Below, in pieces: positions 19,617 to 26,800 of a DNA stretch of 64,000 bases. The stretch is taken from NCBI RefSeq assembly GCF_947488465.1, contig NZ_CANKZA010000001.1:496001-560000 (forward strand), given 5' to 3'. A program made the position numbers and the translations under genes. Origin of the DNA: an uncultured Microbacterium sp. (lineage in GTDB: Bacteria; Actinomycetota; Actinomycetes; Actinomycetales; Microbacteriaceae). The number at the start of each line of letters is the position of its first letter. Positions within the stretch are counted from its first letter, which is position 1. The notes below the pieces were generated by a model, which was given only the letters and a program-made list of their open reading frames with translations, searched no databases and had not been told where the DNA came from.

Positions 19617-19764
19617 TCCGGTGCCGCTGCGGCGTGGCGGCCTCCTGGGCAGTATCCGGTGCAACTCGAACCCGCCCTTGACCTTCTTGCAGTGGCGTCA
19701 CCTGTGTGGGCTGCTCCCTACGAGCTTCCCCCGGCACGGGCGCAAAGCGGGCGAAGAGGCCGAC
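19617..19764. other. Intergenic remnant region
   Basis: 148 bp with no intact gene. Short open stretches on the plus strand (for example one with PARAQSGRRGRPKGRY) look like degraded coding DNA but cannot be assigned. It separates the Crp/Fnr gene from the broken ferredoxin. Confidence 0.4.
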
Positions 19765-20010
19765 CTAAAGGCCGATATCTTGGTTTTGCGGTGGCAATGC
19801 CGCAACCAGGGGGTGGTCCCGGCCGGTGTTGCCGAGCTTGACGGCACCACCCGGTGAACCGAGTTCGTCGAAGAATTCGACATTGGCCTTGTAATACTCT
19901 GCCCATTGGTCCGGGACGTCGTCCTCGTAATAGATGGCCTCAACCGGGCATTCTTCGACGCAGGCCTTGTCCTTGACGTCCACACAGGGTTGGGCGATTA
20001 CGTAGGTCAT
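19765..20010 (-). pseudogene. Internally deleted 7Fe/FdxA-type ferredoxin
   Basis: 81 residues. The N-terminus MTYVIAQPCVDVKDKAC and the C-terminal half (YYEDDVPDQWAEYYKANVEF onward) match seven-iron actinobacterial ferredoxins of about 107 residues. The text jumps from ECPV directly to EAIYYEDD, so about 29 residues between the two similar CPV[D/E]xIY motifs are missing, in frame. Only C9, C17 and C21 remain of the usual eight cysteines. The precise join at a repeated motif suggests recombination between near-identical codons. It has an intact start, stop and ribosome site (GGAGAG), so a product may still be made. Confidence 0.85.
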
Positions 20011-20045
20011 GGGTCACTCTCCATGGGGTTTGCTGGAAGGACGTG

Positions 20046-20474
20046 CTATTCCGGCGATGCACGTCTGACGTCCGATAGCGGCGTTCGCCATATGTCAGGG
20101 TCGGCCACGGCGAAACGGCGGCCGGTGATCAGGTCGGGGTGGATGCGAATGAACCGCTTCTTCTCACCGGCCTGCCACGGAAAGAGCGGAAGGTCCACGG
20201 TGTCCATCAGGTCGTGAACCTGGCTGATTGCGCCGGCGCGGCCCTTCGCCACGACACTCCATGCTTTGGAGGTGGGTGGGTCGTATCCGTCGACTTCCAG
20301 GGCGACCGGGGCGTCGGATAGCGCGCCGAAGACTTTCGTGCCCAGCTGCTCGTTGAGCACGTCGAGCATCTCCAGGAACGACATGTCCGGGGAAATGTCC
20401 TCGACTCCGTAGGAAACCATCCGTCCCTTGTCGTCGAGGTTCTGTTGGCGCCAAATACGCAAGGTGATGTTCAT
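20046..20474 (-). pseudogene. Chimeric reading frame: SdhB N-terminus fused to PNPOx-family C-terminus
   Basis: 142 residues. Residues 1-43 (MNITLRIWRQQNLDDKGRMV to SFLEMLDVLNEQL) are the start of a succinate dehydrogenase iron-sulfur subunit. From about residue 44 (GTKVFGALSDAPVALEVDGY onward) it becomes the C-terminal part of a pyridoxamine-5'-phosphate-oxidase-like FMN protein, ending VADPDIWRTPLSDVRRASPE. The join, near 20343, is in frame. All Fe-S cysteines of SdhB are lost and the FMN protein lacks its N-terminus. The ATG overlaps the stop of the sdhA fragment (ATGA), the normal sdhA-sdhB coupling. Confidence 0.8.
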
Positions 20475-20840
20475 TTGTAGCTCCTTTGCTGCAACTCCAC
20501 ATACTCGAAGTTGAGTTCCTCTTTATGCAGGCACGGTGGAGCCCCGGCGCCGGTGAATTCCCATGCGGCGACATACGTGTACTCGTTGTCCTTGCGTTGA
20601 GCCTCGCCCTCCTCGGTTTGGCTTTCGGAACGGAAATGGGCACCGCAGGATTCGTCACGGTGCAGAGCGTCAATGCACATCAGTTCGGCGAGTTCGAAAA
20701 AATCGCCGACCCTGCCGGCGCGCTCCAGCGCCTGGTTCAGCTCTTCGCCGTGCCCGGTGACTTTCACGTCGTAGAACTGTTCCCTGAGCCCGCGGATCAG
20801 CGTGATGGCATGTTCAAGGCCTGGCGCGGTGCGCTCCATC
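20471..20840 (-). pseudogene. Succinate dehydrogenase flavoprotein (SdhA), C-terminal fragment
   Basis: About 120 residues of SdhA C-terminus: GHGEELNQALERAGRVGDFF, ELAELMCIDALHRDESCGAH, then YVAAWEFTGAG and LNFEYVELQQRSYK before the stop. The FAD-binding and catalytic parts are absent. Homology ends upstream near 20840, where a DUF305 fragment starts on the other strand. The frame stays open beyond that point only because it is antisense to DUF305. The stop codon still overlaps the sdhB-like start. Confidence 0.82.
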
Positions 20841-20842
20841 CC

Positions 20843-21181
20843 GCAGAGGAGATCAAGGCTGCGCAGGGTCCGGAGATCGAGCTGATGGAGTCCTGGTTGG
20901 ATGACTGGGGCACCCCGATGGCCGACATGGGCGACATGGATCACAGGGGCGACGGAATGATGTCCGACACCGACATGCAAGCCCTTGAGGAAGCCTCCGT
21001 CGTTGAGGCGTCGCGGTTGTTCCTCTCGCAGATGATCGTCCACCACGAGGGCGCGATCGAGATGGCGCAGCGCGAAGTCGATAACGGTCAGAACCCCGAC
21101 GTGATCACGCTTGCGGAGGACATCATCGCGTCCCAGACCGCCGAGATCACCACGATGGAGGACATTCTCGCGACGCTCTGA
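20843..21181 (+). pseudogene. DUF305 protein, C-terminal fragment
   Basis: About 112 residues with the second half of a DUF305 (four-helix, ferritin-like) protein: EEIKAAQGPEIELMESWLDD, a Met/Asp-rich stretch (DMGDMDHRGDGMMSD), then MIVHHEGAIEMAQREVDNGQ. The signal peptide and first HHxxA helix pair are missing. The 5' edge abuts the broken SdhA fragment head to head, so both lost their front ends at the same junction. DUF305 proteins are often secreted and found near copper genes. No start codon or ribosome site belongs to the fragment. Confidence 0.8.
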
Positions 21182-21186
21182 CCGTC

Positions 21187-21216
21187 AGGGGCGGCCGCAC
21201 CCGACGGCCGACCCCT
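21187..21216. terminator. Hairpin between DUF305 fragment and trans-sulfuration gene
   Basis: AGGGGCGGCCG (21187-21197) pairs with CGGCCGACCCCT (21205-21216) with one bulged A and a 7-nt loop, followed by TTCC. It is positioned to stop transcription from both converging genes. Confidence 0.5.
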
Positions 21217-21265
21217 TTCCACACTCCGCTGACCCGCACCACCTCGAGCTGCTGCTGGGAGGCGG

Positions 21266-22480
21266 CTATTCTCGCGATCCGACGGTCGCCGTCAATGCCG
21301 CGTCGAGGTCCTTGATGAGGTCCTCCGGGTCTTCCAGCCCGATGGAGAAGCGGAGGTGCCCCCAGGTGCGGAACTCCTCTGGGTAGTACGCGACGCGCGG
21401 TCCGCCCGTGCCGACATGGACGATGAGCGACTCATCGTGACCGAGCGACACCGCGGAGGTGATGACCCGAAGGTTCGCGACGAACGTGTTCTGGGTCTCG
21501 GGGTCGCCTTTCACCGCGAACGCCATCATCGCGCCGAACCCGCGTCCCCCGAACTGGCGCAGCGCCACCTCGTGTTGCGGATGCGAGGGAAGGCCGGGGT
21601 ATGAGACGAACGCGATGCGGGGGTCTTCGTCCAGGAAGCGTGCGATCAGCGCCGCGGATTCGAGATGGCGGGCCAGCCGGAGCGGCAGGGTGACGGAGCC
21701 GCGGGTGATCAGCCAAGCATTGAACGGAGAGATTACGCCGCCCACATCCACCATCGCGTCGGACTTGATGGGCTGGATCAAGTCCCGCGACCCGACCACG
21801 ACGCCGCCCATGGCGTCACCGTGGCCGTTGATGTACTTCGTGAGCGAGTGCACCACCAGGTCGGCGCCGTCAGCCAGCGGCCGGTAGAGCGGAGGCGGCG
21901 TGAAGGTGGAATCCACCGACAGCAACGCGCCGGCCGCATGCGCGATCGCGCTGACGGCGGCAATGTCTGTCACCTTCGTCGTCGGGTTCGCGATCGCCTC
22001 GACGTGGATCAGTTTCGTGTTCCGCTGGACCGCCTTCTTCACCGCGGCGATGTCGCTCGTGTCGACGAACGTCGCTTCGATCCCATACTTTTCCGGCAGC
22101 AGTTCGGCGAACAGCCGCCACGTCGCCTCGTAAGTGACATCTCCCACCACCACGTGGTCGCCGGTTCTCAGGTACGTGAAGAAGATCGCGTGCAGTGCCG
22201 CGACTCCGGAGGCGAGCACGACAGCATCTTCGCCCCCCTCGAGGGCCGCGAGCTTCGTCTGCAGCGCGAGCTGATTGGCGCCCGTATTCCTCGTGTACAG
22301 CGGAACATCGGTCCCGGACCAGCTCACTGTCGACGGGTCATCCGGCAGCGCATAGGAGTTCGCCATCACGATCGGCCGGCGAATTGCACCCGAACCGGTG
22401 TCGACGTCGTTGCCTGCATGCACAGCCTGCGTCTGGAAACCGATCGTCAACGGGTCATGTTTGTCAGGGCGTTGGGGCAT
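21266..22480 (-). CDS. Trans-sulfuration family PLP enzyme (cystathionine gamma-synthase/lyase-like)
   Basis: 404 residues of the Cys/Met metabolism PLP family. The PLP lysine lies in VVHSLTKYINGHGDAMGGV, with cofactor-contact motifs ASGVAALHAIF and the aspartate of VDSTFTPPPLY, and the family end WGHLRFSIGLEDPEDLIKDL. It could be a cystathionine gamma-synthase, gamma-lyase, or O-acylhomoserine sulfhydrylase; sequence alone does not decide. A neighbouring SulP sulfate-type transporter makes a sulfur role plausible. A TAGGCT hexamer 6 nt before the ATG suggests a leaderless mRNA. Confidence 0.88.
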   Translation of the reverse strand: MPQRPDKHDPLTIGFQTQAVHAGNDVDTGSGAIRRPIVMANSYALPDDPSTVSWSGTDVPLYTRNTGANQLALQTKLAALEGGEDAVVLASGVAALHAIFFTYLRTGDHVVVGDVTYEATWRLFAELLPEKYGIEATFVDTSDIAAVKKAVQRNTKLIHVEAIANPTTKVTDIAAVSAIAHAAGALLSVDSTFTPPPLYRPLADGADLVVHSLTKYINGHGDAMGGVVVGSRDLIQPIKSDAMVDVGGVISPFNAWLITRGSVTLPLRLARHLESAALIARFLDEDPRIAFVSYPGLPSHPQHEVALRQFGGRGFGAMMAFAVKGDPETQNTFVANLRVITSAVSLGHDESLIVHVGTGGPRVAYYPEEFRTWGHLRFSIGLEDPEDLIKDLDAALTATVGSRE

Positions 22481-22492
22481 GCTCTCAGCCTA
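22481..22492 (-). promoter_or_regulatory. Leaderless-type -10 of the trans-sulfuration gene
   Basis: TAGGCT (complement of 22487-22492) then 6 nt and ATG at 22480. Confidence 0.55.
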
Positions 22493-22525
22493 GAGCCGAC
22501 GTGGGATCGTGCACGAAGACATGAC

Positions 22526-22538
22526 ATGATGACATCAT
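22526..22538. promoter_or_regulatory. Candidate ArsR operator
   Basis: ATGATG-A-CATCAT is a perfect 13-bp palindrome in an unusually AT-rich patch between the divergent trans-sulfuration and arsR genes. A second loose half, AATCATTGATT, follows at 22541. ArsR/SmtB repressors bind such AT-rich palindromes. It would control both directions. Confidence 0.5.
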
Positions 22539-22585
22539 CAAATCATTGATTCGTGTGCCACCGGAGTGCACGGCAGGAGTTGTGG

Positions 22586-22978
22586 ATGCGAGGCGTTGTG
22601 GAAGGTCCGCTGGGTCGGGATCGCCCGCTGTACGAGGTCAAGGCCAATCTGTTCAAGGGGTTGGCGCATCCCGTGCGTGTCCGCATCTTGGAGATCCTGA
22701 TCGCGTCCGATGAGGTCGCAGTGAGTGCTCTCATCGAAGATCTGACTATCGAGGCCTCGCACCTTTCGCAGCACCTTTCGGTTTTGCGTAAGCACCACTT
22801 GGTGGTTTCTGAGCGCAGGGGAAGTCAGGTGTTCTACCGTCCCGCCTTCCCCGAGGTCGCCGATCTGCTCCACGCGGCGCGCCGCTTGCTCGTCGACATC
22901 CTGACTCAGGCGCAGCAGCAGATGCACGACTCGCAAAACCTCCCGGCGCTCCCGGAACGATCGGTGGGTTCACGGTGA
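22586..22978 (+). CDS. ArsR family transcriptional regulator
   Basis: 130 residues from the ATG at 22586, chosen because AGGAG lies 6 nt upstream. A winged helix: LFKGLAHPVRVRILEILIAS, then HLSQHLSVLRKHHLVVSERR, then VFYRPAFPEVADLL. No cysteine-rich metal site (ELCVCDL type) is visible, so the effector may not be a metal. The stop overlaps the sulP GTG by 4 bp, so repressor and transporter form one unit. Confidence 0.88.
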   Translation: MRGVVEGPLGRDRPLYEVKANLFKGLAHPVRVRILEILIASDEVAVSALIEDLTIEASHLSQHLSVLRKHHLVVSERRGSQVFYRPAFPEVADLLHAARRLLVDILTQAQQQMHDSQNLPALPERSVGSR

Positions 22979-24639
22979 CTGTGAGAGGCTATTTCGCCCC
23001 GCTTCTCCCCGGCGCTGCCGACTATCGCCGGCTAGCACGGACATGGCGCAGCGATCTGGTCGCCGGGATCACGGTGGGGATCGTCGCGCTTCCTCTGGCC
23101 CTCGCGTTCGGAGTGAGCTCCGGAGTGGGCGCTGAGGTCGGGCTGATCACCGCGATTATCGCCGGGATCGTAGCCGCCGTCTTCGGAGGCTCCAACGTGC
23201 AGGTCTCTGGCCCGACCGGGGCCATGGTCGTCATTCTTGGCCCGATCGTCGCCGTACAGGGACCCCAGGTCGTGCCTCTGCTCAGTCTGATGGCGGGCAT
23301 CTTCGTTCTGATAGCGGGCGTTCTGAAGATCGGTCGCGTCGTCTCATACATTCCCTGGCCGGTGATCGAAGGGTTCACCCTCGGCATCGCCGTCATCATC
23401 TTCCTCCAGCAGGTCCCCGCCGCTTTCGGAGTCTCACCCGGCCCCAGCACGAACACCTTGGTCGCAGTCGTCGAGGCGCTTCCGACGGTGGCGTGGCCGA
23501 TCGCCGCCACGGCGATCGCCACCACGGTCGCCGTGGCGGCGATCATGGTCTTCCTGCCCCGGCTGAATCGCCACATCCCTGCTTCCTTGATCGCGATCAT
23601 CGTCGTGACGATTGTGGTGACGGTTGCGAACCTGCCCATTGATCGGATTGGCCAGTTGCCATCCGCGCTACCTGCTCCGACGTTCCCCGCCGTCACCCTT
23701 CCGCTGGTGGCCACCCTGGCCGGCCCGGCGCTCACGATTGCGGCTCTGGCTGCGATCGAGTCCCTCTTGTCCGCGCGTGTTGCCGCATCGATCTCGGACA
23801 CCGGACCCTACGACGCGGACCGGGAACTCGTCGGGCAAGGGCTCGCATCCGTCGCATCAGGATTCTTCGGTGGCATGCCCGCCACCGGCGCAATCGCGCG
23901 TACCGCTGTGAACCTTCGCTCGGGTGCGCAAAGCAGGCTCGCTGCAATCATCCACTCGCTCGTGCTGATCGCCGTCGTCTACCTTGCGACATCGGCCGTA
24001 TCGCTGATTCCGCTGGCCGCGCTCGCGGGAGTGCTCATGATCACCGCCATCCGGATGATCTCCCGCTCCACCGCGCGCAGCGTCATCACCGCCAGTAGAT
24101 CCGACGCAGCCGTCTTTGTGGGCACTGCCGTGGTCACCGTGTCCTTCGACCTCATCATCGCCGTGGGCATCGGAATCGCTGCCGCGGCCTTCTTTGCCCT
24201 CCGCACCCTCGCCGCATCCGGCGGCGTTCACCGCGAGGAGATCAGGGAATCTCCCCAGCCGGGAGACGAGGAGATCGCGGTGTTCCGCCTCGACGGGGCG
24301 CTGTTCTTCGGGGCCGCCGACCGGATGGTCGAGGAAATCAACCTGATCAGCAGCGTCTCCGTCGTCATCCTCCGCCTCTCCCAACTGCAGGTCCTCGATG
24401 CCACCGGCGCCCGCGTCATCACCGAACTCGTCCAGTCCCTCGAACGGCGGAACATCACCGTTCTCATCAAAGGAATCCAGGAACGCCACCTCCACGTCGC
24501 GACCCGGGTAGGGGTGATCTCCGCGCTGCGACATCAGAATCATCTCTTCGTCGACCTCCCCGCCGCCATCGAGCACGCCCGCAGCCACGTTCGCCGCACC
24601 CGTGCGCAGCAATCCGGCGCACAAGGGCACCCAAGCTGA
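22975..24639 (+). CDS. SulP family anion transporter with STAS domain
   Basis: 554 residues: about 10-14 transmembrane segments (1-410), then a C-terminal STAS domain with VVILRLSQLQVLDATGARVI. The N-terminal signature WRSDLVAGITVGIVALPLAL and QVSGPTGAMVVILGPIV match SulP permeases that carry sulfate, bicarbonate or other anions. The substrate is not determined. The GTG start overlaps arsR. It sits near a trans-sulfuration enzyme, making sulfate a reasonable guess, although bicarbonate carriers look alike. Confidence 0.9.
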   Translation: MTVRGYFAPLLPGAADYRRLARTWRSDLVAGITVGIVALPLALAFGVSSGVGAEVGLITAIIAGIVAAVFGGSNVQVSGPTGAMVVILGPIVAVQGPQVVPLLSLMAGIFVLIAGVLKIGRVVSYIPWPVIEGFTLGIAVIIFLQQVPAAFGVSPGPSTNTLVAVVEALPTVAWPIAATAIATTVAVAAIMVFLPRLNRHIPASLIAIIVVTIVVTVANLPIDRIGQLPSALPAPTFPAVTLPLVATLAGPALTIAALAAIESLLSARVAASISDTGPYDADRELVGQGLASVASGFFGGMPATGAIARTAVNLRSGAQSRLAAIIHSLVLIAVVYLATSAVSLIPLAALAGVLMITAIRMISRSTARSVITASRSDAAVFVGTAVVTVSFDLIIAVGIGIAAAAFFALRTLAASGGVHREEIRESPQPGDEEIAVFRLDGALFFGAADRMVEEINLISSVSVVILRLSQLQVLDATGARVITELVQSLERRNITVLIKGIQERHLHVATRVGVISALRHQNHLFVDLPAAIEHARSHVRRTRAQQSGAQGHPS

Positions 24640-24744
24640 ATGAGTGAGATGGAGATCTCATCAATCACCGAACCACCGGAAGGCTTCGTCGAGGTCTCTT
24701 CGGCGTGGGTGGCATGAATCACCTGGAGTCGCGATGCTGAAGGC

Positions 24745-26646
24745 GTGCAGTTGATGAGGACGATCAGGCGATACCCCGTGATCACGGCCTCGACGGCAGT
24801 CCTCACCACGGTGCTTGTCCTCGCGGCGATGGGCGCGACGTCGGCGCCTCGGTGGCTGGCAACCGGCTACGTCGGAGTGTTCATCGTGTGGACGCTCGTC
24901 GGAATGGTGCGGGATGTGCTCCGAGGGCATGTCGGGCTCGACATCCTCGCGGTGGTCGCGATGATCGCCACCCTCGCCGTGGGGGAGTACCTCGCCTCCT
25001 TGATCGTCGTTCTCATGCTCTCGGGCGGGGAAGCTCTTGAAGATTTCGCTGGTCGCCGGGCTCGACGTGATCTGACGGCGCTGCTGGATCGATCACCCAG
25101 GATTGCGCATGTCGTCCGTTCGGATTCCGCCGATTCCGACGAGGTGGAGGACCGAGCAGTGGACGATGTCGCGATCGGCGATGTCCTCCTCGTGCGGCCC
25201 TCGGAGATCGTGCCTGTTGACGGGCTCCTGCTCACTTCCAGCGGGACGTTCGATGAGTCCTCGCTCACCGGCGAAAGCATGCCGGTGAGTCGGGAAGCAG
25301 GAGGCGAGGTGCTGTCGGGGGCCATCAATGGAACACGCGCTGTGCGGATCCGAGCGACCCGCCTCAGCGCGGACAGCCAGTATCAGCAGATTGTGGCCCT
25401 CGTCCAGGGCGCCCAGGACTCCCGGGCTCCCGTCGTCCGGCTCGCTGACCGTTTCGCGATACCGTTCACCGCGATCGCCCTCGTCCTGGCCTGCACTGGC
25501 TGGGCGTTGTCGGGCGACCCGACCCGCTTCGCCGAGGTGCTCGTGCTCGCGACTCCCTGTCCGCTCCTCATCGCAGCGCCGGTCGCCTTCTTGGGCGGAC
25601 TCTCGCGCGCGGCCAAGACCGGGGTGATCATGAAGAGCGGCGCGGTGATCGAGCAGCTGGCGGGCGTGCGCTCGGTCGCGTTCGACAAGACCGGAACGCT
25701 CACCGAGGGCAGACCAGATCTCGTCGAGGTCCGGCCTGCAGAGGGTTTCACCGCCGACGAGGTGCTGCTCCTCGCGGCATCCGCTGAACAGTATTCCTCC
25801 CACGTTCTCGCCGAGGGCATCAGGCGGGCCGCTCTGGACAGAGGGCTCCAACTCTTGGCGACGGACGACGCCAGCGAAGTCGCCACCAATGGCGTCGAGG
25901 CCGTCCTCAACGGACGCCGTGTCGTTGTCGGCAAACCGGCCTATATCGCTGCACTCGCGCCCGAAACACACCCGGCAATACTCGGCCCCGGCGAGGCCGC
26001 CGCGTACGTCGCGATCGACGGACGGTTCGCCGGCGTCCTCGTCCTTGCCGACGACCCCAGGGCCGAATCCTCCCGCGTCGTTGCATGGCTTCGCATGAAT
26101 GGCGTCGAGCGGATCACGATGCTCACCGGGGACGCCCACCCCACGGCCACCTCGATCGCCCTCCAGGTGGGGATCGAGGAAGTGCACGCCGATTTGCTGC
26201 CACCGGAGAAGGTCTATCTCGCTGCACAGCTCCATCCGCGACCCGTGATGATGGTGGGAGACGGCGTCAACGATGCTCCCGTGCTGGCAGCTGCCGACAT
26301 CGGGGTCGCGATGGGCGCGAAAGGCGCCACGGCCGCCGGAGACGCAGCAGATGTCGTCATTCTTGTCGACTCTCTCGCAAAGATCGTCGACGCAGTGTCG
26401 ATCGGACGACACACGCTGCGCGTGGCGCTCACCGCAATTTGGATCGGCATCGGGCTGAGCATCGGGCTCATGATCGTTGCGATGACCGGGGCGATCCCCG
26501 CCGTCGCCGGTGCCCTTACCCAGGAGCTCGTCGACCTCGCGACTATCGTCTACGCGCTCCGCGCCCTGGGAGGTCCACCCAGCGGACTACCAGCGCCCGC
26601 GCCGCCCGGCGCTCAGGCGCACGTTGCTGCCTCACAGGGTGCGTGA
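24745..26646 (+). CDS. P1B-type ATPase with atypical CPL motif
   Basis: 633 residues: TGES (SLTGESMPV), the phosphorylated D314 in FDKTGTLTEG, GDGVNDAPVL, and about six to eight transmembrane helices. The metal-site motif is TPCPLL (cysteine 272) instead of CPC. The usual SEHPLA of the nucleotide domain reads SSHVLAEG, losing the proline. There is no HMA domain. It is clearly a cation pump by family, but the changes make the metal unknown. The GTG start (VQLMRT) is chosen for the frame; an ATG three codons later is possible. It lies 105 bp after sulP. Confidence 0.85.
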   Translation: MQLMRTIRRYPVITASTAVLTTVLVLAAMGATSAPRWLATGYVGVFIVWTLVGMVRDVLRGHVGLDILAVVAMIATLAVGEYLASLIVVLMLSGGEALEDFAGRRARRDLTALLDRSPRIAHVVRSDSADSDEVEDRAVDDVAIGDVLLVRPSEIVPVDGLLLTSSGTFDESSLTGESMPVSREAGGEVLSGAINGTRAVRIRATRLSADSQYQQIVALVQGAQDSRAPVVRLADRFAIPFTAIALVLACTGWALSGDPTRFAEVLVLATPCPLLIAAPVAFLGGLSRAAKTGVIMKSGAVIEQLAGVRSVAFDKTGTLTEGRPDLVEVRPAEGFTADEVLLLAASAEQYSSHVLAEGIRRAALDRGLQLLATDDASEVATNGVEAVLNGRRVVVGKPAYIAALAPETHPAILGPGEAAAYVAIDGRFAGVLVLADDPRAESSRVVAWLRMNGVERITMLTGDAHPTATSIALQVGIEEVHADLLPPEKVYLAAQLHPRPVMMVGDGVNDAPVLAAADIGVAMGAKGATAAGDAADVVILVDSLAKIVDAVSIGRHTLRVALTAIWIGIGLSIGLMIVAMTGAIPAVAGALTQELVDLATIVYALRALGGPPSGLPAPAPPGAQAHVAASQGA

Positions 26647-26800
26647 TCCCGGGCGGTAGCCGCGTACCTGCCCGCAGAGGGTTGTTTCCTCCAGCTTCCC
26701 CGGCGACATTCCTGAGTGAATGCTGTGCGCTGGGGTACAACGGCGGTAGCCTCGGCTCGAGTCCGCCGTCGGGCGGATCACCACTCGGGTTGGAGACACG
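26647..26800. other. Right edge of the accessory block
   Basis: 154 bp without a gene. It carries the ribosome site GTTGGAG for the PTS gene and a possible GGTACAA/GGTAGCC promoter patch. No tRNA-end repeat or insertion-sequence end was seen here. Confidence 0.4.

Noticed and set aside
20486..20840. Upstream part of the DUF305 open frame as its N-terminus
   Set aside because: This part is exactly antisense to the SdhA C-terminal fragment and shows no DUF305 features.
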